This document shows positions 23,600-36,280 of a DNA stretch of 64,000 bases, piece after piece. Every line of letters starts with the position of its first letter. Within the stretch, counting starts at the first letter, position 1. The notes beneath the pieces are model-generated. The model was not told the DNA's origin. It saw nothing but the letters and a program-made list of their open reading frames with translations, and made no database searches. The stretch is from Adenophora triphylla var. japonica (lineage: Eukaryota > Streptophyta > Magnoliopsida > Asterales > Campanulaceae), in the NCBI GenBank assembly GCA_022495995.1, contig JAFEMH010002581.1, positions 265,325-329,324 on the forward strand, written 5' to 3'. Position numbers and translations under genes: made by a program.

Positions 23600-24478
23600 C
23601 CCTCACTATATCCTTCTTAATTAATTGTATTTGTTGTTGGTGTTAGCTTAAGTTTCCCAACCCTACTTGCGTTATAATTGTAATTATCATAGAAACATTG
23701 TCATAAAGACCTAAGTTAAAACTACAACTTGACCCGTCGCAAAAAATGTAACGCAATTTTATAGTAGCATGTATAAAAAGATTACATTTCTTACAAAGTT
23801 TGGCAAATCATCTGTGCGACAGACAACAGAGACAGCAACTTACCCAAAAAAAGAAAAAAGAACAAAAATAGGCTCTTGGACTTTTCTTATTTAAGTCAAA
23901 ATATGATTAGCAATAAATCAATGTCGTGTACTAAGATCACAAGTTAGTTCTAAGCTTGGTTTAAAGTCCTATATTTTTATTAGGAGGTGACCAAAATGTT
24001 CCTAATCACTTTCTTCATTTCTTCACGAAAACCTAGTATTCAAACCTCATGTTACAATTCATGGAAATATCTTCCCAAAATTTTATTTTGCTTTTAAGTT
24101 AAAAGTTCCTTTTTTATATTTTTTTGAGTAATAGTCGAACTCAAACTTTTTCATCATTTTCGATAAATCCAAATACTCACAATTTTTTGGCATGGGAATA
24201 TGATAATGGAATAATGCAAAATGACTCACTAAACTGTATGCAATTCTTTAAACATCAGTCAATTTATGCAATTTTAATCATATGTTATTCGAAAACAGTC
24301 TCTTAGTGCTTTAATACAGAGTCAATACTGTATACATCCGACCCCCTCTTATCCCAGCATATCTGAACTCACTTACTCCATCATATATGTAAGCCTTTTT
24401 GGAAATGAGGTAACGTTGTTCTAGACGTTGTTGTATAGTCGAAGTCAAACTTGTTTGCCGATGTGAATGTAGAAAGGA
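23600..24478. other. AT-rich intergenic sequence
   Basis: No gene, RNA or recognised repeat is seen. Short open frames have no family resemblance. Confidence 0.5.
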
Positions 24479-24767
24479 CTCTCTCCGTCTCGTCCGAAGT
24501 GTCACTTTTTACTCAAAATGGTGTCCCGTTTAAAGTGTCACCTTTCCTAAAAAGGAAATGTTTTATTAATATTCTATTATCCCATCCACTATTCCCTTCA
24601 CTAATTCTATCTCCTCTACATTCACAACACTTTTTAAATTCATTATTTCTTCCACTAATTCTCTCTCCTATTTTCAAATTACACTCACAACATTTTTTCT
24701 TTCCACATTTTTTCTTAATTTGCGTGCCACCCCTAAAAGGGTGACACTCTTGGTGGGACGGAGGGAG
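24479..24767. mobile_element. Stowaway-type MITE, 289 bp
   Basis: The ends are CTCTCTCCGTC and the inverted GACGGAGGGAG. Subterminal AAGTGTCAC and GGGTGACACTC are also inverted. The flanking dinucleotide is GA on both sides rather than TA, so the duplication is atypical or mutated. Confidence 0.75.
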
Positions 24768-25534
24768 GATAATTTATTTGATGTAATCAAGTTTTTCACC
24801 CAATAGAACTTTCTTTTTTTTTTTTTAATAATCCAAAAAATTATTGAGTAGGATAATCACATCACATCGTGTCATTTTACATGATATAAAATACTGTAAA
24901 AGCCCGTGTCCGAGAACACGTTTTTTTTTTTTAATTTAATTTTTTTAAGGACAAAATGGGAAAGGGACAACTTAGTGAGGGCAAAATGAGAAATTTGACC
25001 ATTGAAACGGTTTATTGTACTGTGGCAAGGACAAGTTCCCATTTACACTATAGATTTGAGCAAGATTGTTTCTGCATGCACTTGCGAGAAAAGGGTTGTG
25101 GGAGAAGATGTCAGAGGATATTTTCTGATGATCATGATACGGAATGGCGAGTCCCGAAAAATGTAATCACTTAAATAACACTTGATAGAGAAATTGACCG
25201 AGAGAGAACAACAACAACAAAGTGTTAATCCAAAAAAATTAATCAAGTCAAAAAAATTATTTGATCCTGCACGATATTACCACCGCAAACTCTACACAGC
25301 GAACAAGTGTCACATACAAAACAAAGTAAATAAACGTTCAAATTTCATTTCAGATACACTCCAAAAATGTGTGTTTTTTTATATATTTTAATAAAAAAAC
25401 AGGTCCAATTTCATATATCCCATGTTCTCTTCTACTAGGAATTGCTAGGAAAAACATGTCCCATTTTATCTTAGGTTTCCCTCTTCGAATTCCATGGCCA
25501 TATCAGCCATTCTGAGGGAGATGGGGGAGGGAAG
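24768..25534. other. Intergenic sequence left of element A
   Basis: AT-rich with several T-runs. No gene recognised. Confidence 0.5.
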
Positions 25535-25537
25535 TGA

Positions 25538-26389
25538 TGTGCATAAATAAAATCCAATCCACGTGTCGGCCAAAATATAGAGACCATGAGTGACTCAGCA
25601 AGGAAGGGATCGCCTACGTGGAAAAGTCAACCCAAACAGTCAAACGTCAACACTGGAGTCAAACAATATAAGAAGGCTCCACACCCCTGCCTCAAGAGAT
25701 TGAAGCGAGATAAGTGACGTTGGGGGCGATCAACGGACGAAGGGAAGTTCGGCGAGATACATATCCCGTACAGACATGCATCTCGCCTATATATACAACC
25801 ATACCATTTTGGTAAACCAAGCGTGTCCCAGCACACAATTAGGCGAGATAGACATCTCGCATAAGTTAATAGGGGACCATATATGACAGAAAGGACAACA
25901 TTAAATGAGAAAGGACAACATTAAATAGGGCATTAAATGTGGCCAGGAGCCATCATGGATTCGAGCCCCCAAAACCACTGTGCATCCAGTTTATCCGGCT
26001 AAAGGTTGGCAGGAGTTGGTGTGAGAGTCAAATCCAGCCTCCTTATCACCTACTTCTCATGATGACCACATATGCTATTGAACTTATCATGATCAGCATC
26101 ATGAAGACTTATCATATGGCTTATCATGGACAAGAGTATAAATAGGAGAGTTCTTCCAAAGAGAGAGGTATGTTGCATTTTCTCTATCCTTAAGTTTTCT
26201 CTCTATATATTATCAGTTCAACCACCAGAATTCTTACTCTTACACCGGAGGGGCTTTAGCCAGAGAAGAAGCCCTCGGCTTAGCTTACGGTGCTCATTGT
26301 GCAGGCCATTGCTGGAGATCCCCGCTAGATTCATCCTTCGTGGACGTTACGTGGATGCTTTTGTCAAAACTCAATTCTTGGTAGCATCA
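25538..26389 (+). repeat. Element A left (5') LTR
   Basis: The LTR starts TGTGCATAAATAAAATCC. It ends at about 26386-26389 (GGTAGCATCA) just before the primer site. It contains several GCGAGAT/ATCTCGC inverted pairs at about 25686-25860 and the TATA box at 26137-26144. Only the first 638 bp or so have a partner in this window. Confidence 0.8.
26137..26144 (+). promoter_or_regulatory. Element A LTR TATA box
   Basis: TATAAATA followed by GGAGAG. The same TATAAATA is kept in the right LTR at 55471-55478. Confidence 0.75.
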
Positions 26390-26390
26390 G

Positions 26391-26412
26391 TTTGGTTCCA
26401 TTGCCGGGAACG
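26391..26412 (+). other. Element A primer-binding site
   Basis: TTTGGTTCCATTGCCGGGAA directly after the LTR resembles the TGGCGCCGTTGCCGGGGA site used by Tat/Athila-type elements, with several differences. Confidence 0.6.
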
Positions 26413-26506
26413 AGTTCCTTCTCTAAACAAGGCCTTCTTCATCTTGCAGAAACCCAGAAAAACTCAGTGCGTGTTTGTGCTAGTGACGGTAGTGAAGAAA
26501 TACTGG

Positions 26507-28252
26507 ATGGAGCCAATGGGTACTTCGAAGGGAAGAGCCCTCAAGTCGACGGTTGAAATTCAAACCCCCCGCAAAAACCTGGAAGATCCCCCTCAAAACT
26601 CGAGGGATACCTTCCATACGGGGACATCAAGGAGGAGGCACCAAACCCCTTCTAGTTCCAGAGGGGCAGAGGAAAGAGTGGAAAAGGAGCAGGCGAGAGA
26701 TACCTTAGCTGCTGAAAAGGCAGCCAAGGCCCAAGAGGCGTTGTTTATCAAACAACAGAACGATTTGTTGCTGCAAGTATTGACGAATAATCGGAAGTTG
26801 GAAAAGTTAGGCGAGATACCCACCACAATTCCCCAAGAAATCATGGCCGAGATGCTGATGACCCCTTCGAAGCAGCCAGAGTCTAGTAAGGGTGGTGGAT
26901 CTGGGCGAAGTGAAGAAGTAACTCAAGGGAAATCAAGAGAGCGGAGTTCGTCCCCAACCAAGGGAAGGACTGGACGCGGAGATGGAAGAAGCCGGGGAAG
27001 GCAAGATGAGGAGAAGAAAGAAAAGGTAAATGAAAATAAGGGGAAATCAAAGTCGCGACATGACGGACGGGGAGAAAAAGAGCGGAAAAGGAAGGTGCAT
27101 TATGTGCCTGAAGGAGGGGAAGATTCTTATTACTATAAGTACTCAGATTCGGAGTTGGATTCGGGATTGAAATATGATGGCACCTATTCCCCACCCAAGA
27201 CGCGGAAAGAGAAGAGACCCAGCAAGTCGCTGCCATCGCGGAAGGAGGAAGCAAAGGAGGATGTCGATTGGAAGACCGAGATTGCCAGGCAAATTGCGGA
27301 CTTAAAGAAAGCTACAGAAGCAACAGAAGAGAGGGATTCTTATTTATATCCATTTGCTAAGAAGATAAGGGAAGCTGAGCCCGATCTGATGTTCAGAAGG
27401 CCAGATTTGCCAAAATACGAGGGGAGTACGAGGGCAATAAATCATATCACAAACTTCGAGGTGACCATGTCCCTTTTAACCAACAAGGATGCAATCAGAT
27501 GCAAGGCTTTAGCCAGTACCCTTACTTCGCACGCATTGAAATGGTTCTTGTCCCAGCCTGTGGGATCTATCTTGAGCTATAACGACTTCAAGTCGAAGTT
27601 TTTGTCACGTTTCAGTCACTCGGGAGCATGCCCGGTCAAAAAGCAAGATTTATGTAACATCAGACAGAAAGAGGAGGAATCATTGATGGGTTATATCGAG
27701 AGATTCAAGGCCTTATCAGATCAGATACCGGACACCAGCCAAGAGTCATTGGTCATGTTATTTTCGGCGGGATTGGCTCCTGGTTATTTCAAAAGAGAAG
27801 TGGGAATGAGGATTCCCAAAACTTTGGGCGAGATGTTTGAGCGAGTTAGAGATTTCTCGGGAGGCGGAGAGCCGGAGGGTCCGGCGGTGCGAGCGGCCAC
27901 TTCAAAGAAGGCAGGCAAGGAGCGAATTGAGTCAGTAGGAGCTGATACGAGGGAAGTGCCCAGGGGTGGACGGAGAGATTGGAACAAGGGAAGAGAGAGA
28001 GAGCCTTTCAGGGAGCAAATCTTCACTAAGATAAGATTGACTCCAGGCGAGTTGATGAAGCTGGTTCGTTTGCCTCCAGCTCACGAGATGAACAAGGAGA
28101 CTTTGGAACGCAGAGATAAAACCAAGTATTGCGAATATCACAAAGATGTTGGACACATGACAAATGATTGCCTTAATTTGAAGAGGGTACTTCAGGCGAA
28201 GGTTGATAGGGGCGAGATGGATGAATATGTTATGCGGGATGAGCCGAGATGA
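26507..28252 (+). pseudogene. Element A gag
   Basis: I start it at the first ATG beyond the primer site, MEPMGTSKGRALKS; the open frame itself begins upstream in the LTR. A charged, low-complexity N-terminal half contains RS/KE-rich stretches. The retrotransposon gag domain follows (PDLPKYEGSTRAINHITNF, ALKWFLSQPVGSI, YNDFKSKFLSRFSH, GYIERFKALSDQIP). A zinc-finger-like CEYHKDVGHMTNDCLNLK lies near the end. The TGA at 28250-28252 stands where the protease frame continues without a shift, probably a CGA codon lost by C to T change. Confidence 0.88.
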
Positions 28253-29262
28253 GATGGAGGTATATGGCGAGATGAAGAAATAAGGAATATAGTGGACATG
28301 ATCAGTGATGCCATCCCCAGCATCACTCAACTGAATAACCAGATAATGAGCCTTTCTCATACCTTTCATGTACCTGTGTATCCGCCTGGGGAAGAGAGGG
28401 TTATCAGCTTTACAAGGAGGGAATTGGCGACTTCAGCAGTCCATGCTAGCCAGCCACTGATCATTTCCATCTTCCCACCCAAAAACATGCTCCAAAGAGT
28501 TTTGGTTGATACTGGAGCCAGTCGGAACATTTTGTATTATGAGGCATATAGAAGACTGAATCTGACTGAGGCATATTTGACTCCATATGAAGGCGTTCTA
28601 GAGGGGTTTACTAATCATACAGTCAGGTTGAAGGGCACAGTTACCTTAATTGTTGAAATGCGGGATGAAGATCCGGACGCAGAAAGAAGAAGGGCGCGGA
28701 GTGTTGAGTTTATGGTGATAGACCTTGTCTCGCCCTATAACGCAATAGTGGGAATTCCTTTTATGCAGAGCTTTGAAATGGTGGCATATGTGCAACACGA
28801 AAGGGTAAAATTCCCTACTCCTAAAGGCATTGTGTGTATTAGAAGTCAGACGTTGTTCGCCATAAGGAAAAAGATTGTTGCGGTGTCGAATGGAATCGTT
28901 ATTGGGAGTTCGAGGGTCAATATGATTTCCGAACCCTTTCAGAGGGGAGAAGAATGGGAGGAAACAGAGAGCATGAGGAGCGGGTCGGCAATCATATGCT
29001 ACCCAAGCCAGTTACAAGCGGGATGGGACTGTGTAGAGGTTGAAGACATGGAGGTTGAAAACTCAAATGTGAAGCCTCTTGTATTAATGTTGGTGGAGGA
29101 AATGGAGGAAGACGATGTGGAAATGAGAATAAAGCTATAAGAAGAGGTTGGCGAAGAGATCATGTGTGACCCAATTTTAGAGGCGAGTTCAATGGAGCGT
29201 GATACGGTGCGAGATATTCAGGTGGAGTATAATGCGGAGCGAGATACGCAGGTTCAGCCAGC
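28253..29262 (+). pseudogene. Element A protease and linker
   Basis: The same frame as gag continues: YPPGEERVISFTRRELA, then the aspartic protease site LVDTGASRNILY (D at 28508-28510) and YNAIVGIPFMQSFEMV, the usual second protease block in gypsy elements. A TAA at 29138-29140 interrupts the linker. The frame then runs IMCDPILEASSMERDTV up to QPA, where element B is inserted. Confidence 0.88.
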
Positions 29263-31139
29263 TGTGATGATGTGTATCCGAAAATTTTCCCATTTTTATT
29301 TGAAAAAATCAACGAAACGGAGTCGCCATGCCATTTTTATTTTGAGGGCCAAAACTTTGAAAAAAACCCGAGATCAGAGATTTAGGTTCGGAGGTCATGT
29401 TACGTGCCGGGAAGGACGTTAGTGTGCACCCGGAACGCCTCGTAAAAACGAGTCTTCCAAACATTCAAAATCCTTTGTTGTGTGTGTGTGTGTGTGTTTT
29501 GGCCAAAATAAGTTGAAACTGAGGTAAGTAAAAATTGGGAACTCTTTTTAAGGCTTTAAACTGATCCCATGATTTTTTGGATGATTTTTGGGTTGAGATT
29601 TGGAACTCAAAAGATTTTTGGAAGTTGAAAACCATTTCTGCCAGAATGAAAAAGGCAGTTGACCCTTGACTTTGAAATGGACTTTAGGGCTTGAAAACTC
29701 CAGAATCTGGGAAAAGTCCGGGAATGAAAAATGTTCAAAACACCTTAAAAAAGGTTTCTGTAAAAGAACTTTTCATTTTGGAGATGATTTGAGGGGTCAA
29801 AACCTTCTGAAAATCTCAGATCTGAAATCTGGATTTCCAGAGACTGATGAACTGACCTTTAAAAGAAAATTTGAAAAAAGGATTTTTACTCACACAAAAA
29901 ATAAAGTAAAAATATGTATGGAAATATCTGGATGTTGGCTACAAAAAGTATTTTGTAGTAAACACCAAATTTCAAGTTTATCTATGTCCAAAAAATTAGA
30001 CCATGGACTGAGGTCTGAGAAAATTGCTACTGGACAGCAACTTCCCATGAAAGAAAATATGATTTTAAAAGGGGGGTTTTGCATCCATGCTTGTCCCCAT
30101 TTCCCTAGGTTTTGGTTAGTGATCACTTGACATTTTAGTGGTGAATCAACTATACCAAACCATCATTGGGGTACATTAGGACTAAGCACTTCATTTGCTT
30201 GGGAAGGGGATTTTTATCCTTTGAAAATGAGATTTGATGCTTGAAAATGGTTTTTAGGGTTTTGAAAATGAGTTTTCTTTGCAAGAAAGTAAGAGAACTT
30301 GAAAATAATTTTGATCTTTGTAGAAGATCATCCATGGAGATGGTCTTCCATAGTGATCTTCTTAGATCTAAAGCAAGAAGATGAAAGAACTACATTTTGT
30401 AGTTTGCAAATGCATGCATGGATGAGAGACTTAGTGTAGGGAGAGGGAGGTTATACCTATCTTCCTTGTGTCTTGTGTTTGAATGGATTCAAAGGCTTGA
30501 ATGTGTTTAGGATTTGAAAGTGTTTAGGGTTGATGATTTGAGTTGGTTAAAGAGAAAACAAGTAGATAACAATGAAGTCCTCTATGTTTTCTCTCTATTC
30601 CTCCTCCTCAAGGGTGATTTGAGCTTGAGTTAGTGTATGTATAAGAGTATGTATGAGAGTGATTTGAAGTGTTTGTGAGTGAGTGAGATTTGGGAAAGAT
30701 TGAAGAGAAAATGGTGGCAATTCAAGTGAATTCCCACTGTTTTCTCCCTATATTTCGCCAGAGTTTCGTTGCTGTGATCAATTTGTGTTGTGTAAACTGA
30801 GAGAGGAGGGTTCAATTTATAGGCCCCTGTGAGATGCAATCCCATCCGCGCGGAGGGTTCCGTAAACGTGCCTGGTGCATTAAATGTCAGCTCCGTGCTT
30901 TGAACAGAAGAATATTATTCAAAATTCCAATAGCTTTTGTTGTTCAACTTGCCTAATTCAGATTTTTCCAATTTCTTTTGCTTTTTTGATTCCTTTCCAT
31001 GGTTTATCTTTAAATGGCAATCCCTAATCTACCCTTACTTTGTTAGAAAAGTTAGGAATGTTAGGAATTGTTGGAATTGTTATAACTTTCGTTAATTTTC
31101 TAACGAAAATTCTAACAAGCTCAAATTGGAGCACTTACA
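29263..31139 (-). repeat. Element B 3' LTR
   Basis: 1877 bp, running TGTGATGATGTG ... GCACTTACA on the plus strand. A (TG)n microsatellite lies at about 29477-29497. TATAAATTG on the minus strand at about 30813-30821 marks the promoter position. Confidence 0.92.
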
Positions 31140-31150
31140 GTAGCCCCTCG
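31140..31150 (-). other. Element B polypurine tract
   Basis: The minus strand reads CGAGGGGCTAC directly before the LTR start TGTAAGTGC. Confidence 0.55.
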
Positions 31151-31253
31151 GCGACGGCGCTTTCGAAGGAAGCGGGGTCGTCGATAAGAGTAAGACTCCA
31201 TATTTAACAGGACGATCAAGTGATCGAGTGGCTGAACCTAATCAATAGGCTAC

Positions 31254-31287
31254 CTACGTATCCCGAATGGGAATCAAGCCGTCGTAG
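31254..31287 (-). ncRNA. Conserved hairpin motif, copy 1
   Basis: Plus-strand CTACG and CGTAG close an outer stem around ATCCCGAATGGGAAT, whose CCC and GGG pair. See the matching finding for the compensatory changes. The RNA role is inference. Confidence 0.4.
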
Positions 31288-31497
31288 TTCGGGTCTTTCG
31301 ACTATCTTTAGTCGTCGACCCCGGAGTGACTGTTTTAGGATGTCAACTGGCGAGCGAGTTCTACGATCGATTGCCGAAAGAAACTCTGCTGGGATAAGAA
31401 ATGACCCTCTTTGGTCCGATGGCTAGGGTTGTATATCCGCTCCGCTGGGATAGGAATGACCATTTTGGTCCGGCGGCTGAAACTAATGACGGGCTAC

Positions 31498-31533
31498 CTA
31501 CGTATCCTTAAGAGGAATCAAGCCAAGCCGTAG
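31498..31533 (-). ncRNA. Conserved hairpin motif, copy 2
   Basis: CTACG and CGTAG enclose ATCCTTAAGAGGAAT; the inner pair is CCT with AGG in place of CCC with GGG. Confidence 0.4.
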
Positions 31534-31569
31534 TTCGGGTCTTTCGACTATCTTTAGTCTTCGACCTTA

Positions 31570-32035
31570 CTGCTTTAGGAAGGTCGCCCTAAGATTTGAC
31601 TATTTTTGGGAAGTCACCCTATGGTCTGACTGTTTTTGGGGAAGTCACCCTATGGTCTGACTATTTTTGGGAAGTCGCCTTATGATCTGACTATTTTTGG
31701 GAAGTCGCCCTAAGATTTGACTATTTTTGGGAAGTCGCCCGTGGTTTGACTATTTTGGGGAAGTCGCCCCGTGGTTTGACTATTTTGGGGAAGTCGCCCT
31801 ACGACCCGACTATTTTTGGGAAGTCACCCTATGGTTTGACTATTTTTGGGAAGTCGCCCTCTTGACTATTTTAGGAAGTCGCCTTGACTATTTTGGGGAA
31901 GTCGCCCTACGGTTTGACTATTTTTGGGGAAGTCGCCACTGACTTGACTATTTTTGGGAAGTCGCCTATGACTTGACTATTTTGGGGAAGTCGCCCTACG
32001 ACTATTTTGGGGAAGTCGCCCTGTAGACTATTTTG
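31570..32035. repeat. Tandem array I, about 30-bp unit
   Basis: About 15 copies of GACTATTTTTGGGAAGTCGC followed by CCTAAGATTT, with length changes between 24 and 34 bp. It lies in the 3' part of element B, near its 3' LTR. Confidence 0.85.
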
Positions 32036-32111
32036 GGCCTATTTGATTTTTATCGACTCGATGATTTTTCGAAGTCGCCCATGGTTTTGATTTTGGTTTG
32101 TCGAATTTGAT

Positions 32112-32372
32112 GATTGCTTTCCTCGAACCTTGATGATAGCGTCTTAGGTGCCTCGAACCTCGATGATGGCGTCTCAGGTGCCTCGAACCTTGATGATGGC
32201 GTCTTAGGTGCCTCGAACCTCGATGATGGCGTCTTAGGTGCCTCGAACCTCCATGATGGCGTTTTATGTGCCTCGAACCTTGATGATGGCGTCTTAGGTG
32301 CCTCGAACCTTGATGATGGCGTCTTAGGTGCCTCGAACCTCGATGATCGCGTTTTAGGTGCCTCGAACCTTG
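32112..32372. repeat. Tandem array II, 30-bp unit
   Basis: Nine regular copies of CCTCGAACCTTGATGATGGC followed by GTCTTAGGTG. The apparent 10-residue protein repeat (ASNLDDGVLG) is only a translation of the array. Confidence 0.9.
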
Positions 32373-32508
32373 ATTTGAAATGATTTCCTTTGATGGTTTA
32401 GGATATATGGTCCTCTAGTGGACTTCATTTGAAGGGATCGGTTTTACGTCTGCCGAAGGAAAGGATGACCGTGCTTTGGTCGAGTGGCTGGACCTAATGA
32501 TAGGCTAC

Positions 32509-32544
32509 CTACGTATCCTTAAGAGGGAATCAAGCCGGTCGTAG
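32509..32544 (-). ncRNA. Conserved hairpin motif, copy 3
   Basis: CTACG and CGTAG enclose ATCCTTAAGAGGGAAT, as in copy 2 with one inserted G. Confidence 0.4.
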
Positions 32545-32884
32545 TTCGAAAATAGCCGGGATGGTCTTTGATGGTTTGACGGTATTTGAGGTTTGACTAT
32601 TTTTTGGGAAGTCGCCCTAAGATTTGATGATAATGTTCTTTTAGAAAAGTAGTTGATTAAGATATGCTTTCATACTGTCTTTGTGCTTACACCTGTAGCC
32701 GAGGCTACGGGCGATGTTGATGAAGAGTTGTTAGGTTGCCGTTCGTGGGACGGTTTCGCCGACGATTTCTTTGTCTTTGGAGGCATTTTGACCTGAAGGA
32801 GGAGTTTGGTTGAGTCGCATCTTCTTTGGTGATCGTCAAACTTGTAGAGGTTTTTGAGCTTGTCTTCACATTGGGACTTCTTGC

Positions 32885-33272
32885 TTTTGAGAACTTGGTG
32901 TCTCTAATCGCATTGTATTTGTGAACTTGGCGTCCCTGACCGATTTGCATTTTGAGAACTTGGCGTCTCCGACCGTACTGTATTGGAGACCTTGGCATCT
33001 TTGACCGATTTGCATTTTGAGAACTTGGCGTCTCCGACCGTACTGTATTGAAGAACTTGGCGTCTCTGACCGAATTGTATTGGAGAGCTTGGCGTCCTTG
33101 ACCGATTTGTATTGGAGAGCTTGGCGTCCTTGACCGGATTGCATTTTGAGAACTTGGCGTCTCTGACCGATTTGTATTGGAGAACTTGGCGTCCTTGACC
33201 TGATTGTATTGGAGAGCTTGGCGTCTCTGACCGAATTGTATTGGAGAGCTTGGTGTCCCTGACCGATTTGTA
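32885..33272. repeat. Tandem array III, about 32-bp unit
   Basis: About 12 copies of GAGAACTTGGCGTCTCTGAC followed by CGATTTGTATTG, with GAGAGC/GAGAAC and CTCC/CCTT variants. Minus-strand frames rich in RSGTPSSPIQ are shadows of this array. Confidence 0.88.
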
Positions 33273-34400
33273 GACACTGGAGGCGGTCTTCATATGTTTG
33301 TGGATGTTGGGGACTGTTTTCATCCATTTGAGGTCGTCTTTGGTGAAGATCATCCTTGCCGAAAAGGGGGATTACGCTTGAACTCCTGCATTTGTTAGTG
33401 AAGAGGAAGATGCATATATGGCATTCATGATGGCGGATGCATGCATAGAACCAAAAATGATTATGAGATGATGCGTTTATTTGCTTTCGAAGATGCACTT
33501 GGCCTAAGCTTTTGGCAGGGAAATTACGATTTATGATTTTCAATCACTTAGGATTTTTCCTATTGATTCAAGTTTTGTGCATGCTACATGAGCCACAGGG
33601 AGATTTTTGTGGGGATGCATGGTGATGAGAGGGGATGTATGTGTTGTTATTTGTTTGGGACAAGCTTTGAGGTGGTGGGGTGATATCCTTTAGTCGCGGT
33701 GAATTGCATGTTATTGATGAGGTCAATTTTGATCTTGGGATGAAGTTGGATTTGAACCCGGGTCTCGATTGAAATTTCTTTTCGGTCTCGGACATTTGAA
33801 GCCGCCGACGGGCTCTAGAATCAAAGCATGTTGACATGAATGAACCCTCTTTTGCTTGGGTTAGTTGTGATTTGACGAAATGCCGATATGAGGAGATTCC
33901 CAATTCTCAACTTTTGATGATGCGAGGAGTTGCCATATGCCAAGTTCTAAAGCTGAAACTCCAAGACAGGTTGTTGAGGTGACCGGACCTTTCTTACGAA
34001 GATAGGTGTGACTTGATAAAGCCCCATTCCATGGAAAAGACATGGCGAAAACCACGAAATCTTTCTACGAATGATTTGATGAAGCCCCGGAGTTTGACAA
34101 AGCGTCACTACAGAGGTCCGAGTTAAAGGTTTGGTGACATGCGATGAAGTATCGAGCCAATCGATCAACGTAAGAGCCTTCAAGGTGAAGTTGTCATGAA
34201 GGAGAAACCCATCTTTGATACCGACTATGAAACTAGAATCCTCTCTTCGAAGAGTGTCTTCCATATAGGAGCTGTTAGCCATAGTGGCACTTGGCTTGTT
34301 CGTGGCTTCAATCATATTCACCCTACTTTTTTAGGGAATGGATTGTTGGCTGTATTGGGTCCTTGGGGTCCCCTTTTCGATCGGTTCTCACCTTTGCCCT
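33273..34400 (-). other. Element B 3' region without clear coding
   Basis: The part at 33330-33900 matches element C near 63540-64000 in the opposite orientation, for example CATGTAGCATGCACAAA. The rest is degenerate sequence between this block and the second gag-like segment. Confidence 0.5.
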
Positions 34401-34439
34401 TTTCGGGAGTCGTGTTGGAGGTGGAAGAAACCCGGTATC

Positions 34440-36280
34440 CGTAGCAGGTGCGACAACTCGCTGGCGATTGTAAGCCCTCTCAAATTTAGCCCGGAATTGA
34501 TCATTGCCCGTAGATCCGGATAGGGGAAATTGCTAAGTGAGGCCCTCGAGATGTGGTTTCGGGCGTGATCGAAAGATGTCTAGTTGTTCCTCTTAAGAAG
34601 GAGGAGTTGCCATCTTGCTTGTAAAAGTCCCCGATGTTCTCGTCGGGGCCTGCATTGTTGTCTGCAGAGTCAAATCTATTTGCTTCCCACTCCAAGTTAG
34701 CTAGTAATCTGGTCCCATGTAGCCACCGTGCCTCGGATTTTAAGCGAAGAAGAACCATTTTAGAGCACTTTGGACTTCAAAGAGAGGCTGAAATAGTCGG
34801 CCAACTGGCGATTGGCGCCCCTTTTGACCTTCATTGCCAAGGTATACGTGTCCGAGATGGGTTTTCGGGCATGCGGTGCCATCAAAGAGATCCAAATTAG
34901 GCATCACGAATTTGTGGGGAACAAAGGAGTCGGGTTCGTTGGCCGGAAAGCAGACTTCTTAGCGGTCGATTCGGCAATCTGTGCTTTCATTTCCTTGTGT
35001 CGTTCCAAGAATCGAGCCAAATGAGGGTCTTGTGGTGGAACCATGGCATTCAAACTACGCGGCTGAGCTAGAGAGAGGAGCTACCACTGGCGGCATACGA
35101 GGTGGAGGGACGGCCGATCTGGGGACATAGGTGAAATCCTGTCCTTGGCCCGAATCACCCAGGGAGCTTGAGTAGGACCACAGGCGAAAGGGATAGAACC
35201 TTGCGGCTTGTTGTTGATTTTCAACCGGCAAAGAGGGCAAAGGCGGTCTTGATGTAGGCTGGGTAACTCAAATTTCGGAGTGAGGCCCATAAGTAGGCTT
35301 AAGTGCGGGCTGCTTGTCACGATTGTTGAATTGCATAGGCGAAGGTGCATGACCGGGAATGCTGCGGTCTGGTGATTCTGATGAAACCGGGATGGAGGCT
35401 TGGTAACCCATCGAAGCCTAAGTGAGGAATGGATTTGTGAAAGCCGTGTGAGGAGCGGGCGAGCTAGCATCATCCCGAGGAAGGGTTTATTGTTGCCACT
35501 GGACCAGGCTGTGGAAGCATTCCAAGCTGTTCTTTGCGAAGGCCACGATAGATTGGTTCTAAGCGAGGTGGGATTCCAATCTGTTGTGGCATTTCGAGGT
35601 ATCCCAAACCATGAGGAGACATTCCGTACCGATTTTGCCCCCGCCGAGGAGCCGTCGATCGGTTACGTTAGGGCGTAGGTCCAGTAGTCTGTATTTGGGG
35701 TTTCTTTGTCCCGTTGAGACGGTTATGAAGGAATCTTGTGAGGCTTGTGCGGTGCTGGGATTGGACATCTTGAAGCTGGGTTCTTTGTCAAGGCATTTCA
35801 AATCGATGTAACCGAGAAGCTCCTGGCGATCATGTACCGGCTGCTGAGGCATACCAAAGCTGCTGTGACATACCAGGCGGACCCCAGCTGCTTTGAGGCA
35901 TACCATGCGGCCCAAATCGGACTGAAGTCAATTTGTTTCCCCAAACAGCCATCCCCAGGCCCGAAGCTGTGAATGTATATCGGCCGAGGCTGAAAGGATG
36001 GGCCGATTCGCAAGTTGAGAAGAGTGTGAGGAAGGTGGTGGTAGTCTGTCTGGCCAAGATAGGGATGGGGATCCTTTTCCTCTTCTACCGTGAAAGTTCC
36101 ATCGGGGTTGAGGGCAATCGTCAAACCAAAATTCCTGACATCTTCCAAGGATGAACATCGAAACCTCATTCGATTGGCACAAGGAGTTTTATGGACTCGG
36201 GTTCCAATATTAGCCATAGAAATATGATGAATTTCTACGGTCTTGGTTAAAATTCCGTCCTCGTCCTTGGACATCAAAGA
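34440..36280 (-). pseudogene. Element B second gag-like segment
   Basis: The minus-strand translation has LNPDGTFTVEEEKDPHPYLG (about 36080) and NLEWEANRFDSADNN then ENIGDFYK (about 34650). The second block matches NLEWETNRVDSAK and ENIGDFYKRW in element C. The downstream DTGFLPPPT-like stretch (about 34430-34445) is also shared with C at 60320. Many stops and shifts interrupt it and no zinc finger follows. C has no counterpart at this position, so the block looks like an extra copy within B. Confidence 0.6.

Noticed and set aside
29666..30130. 154-codon frame in the element B LTR, repeated at 43611
   Set aside because: Duplicated only because both LTRs carry it; the copies differ by stops and no family is recognised.
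32114..32383. Repeat protein with ASNLDDGVLG units
   Set aside because: It is array II read in one frame; the array is 30 bp and opens the frame by chance.
32112..33272. CRISPR-like array
   Set aside because: Repeats are directly adjacent without unique spacers, and the DNA is plant nuclear.
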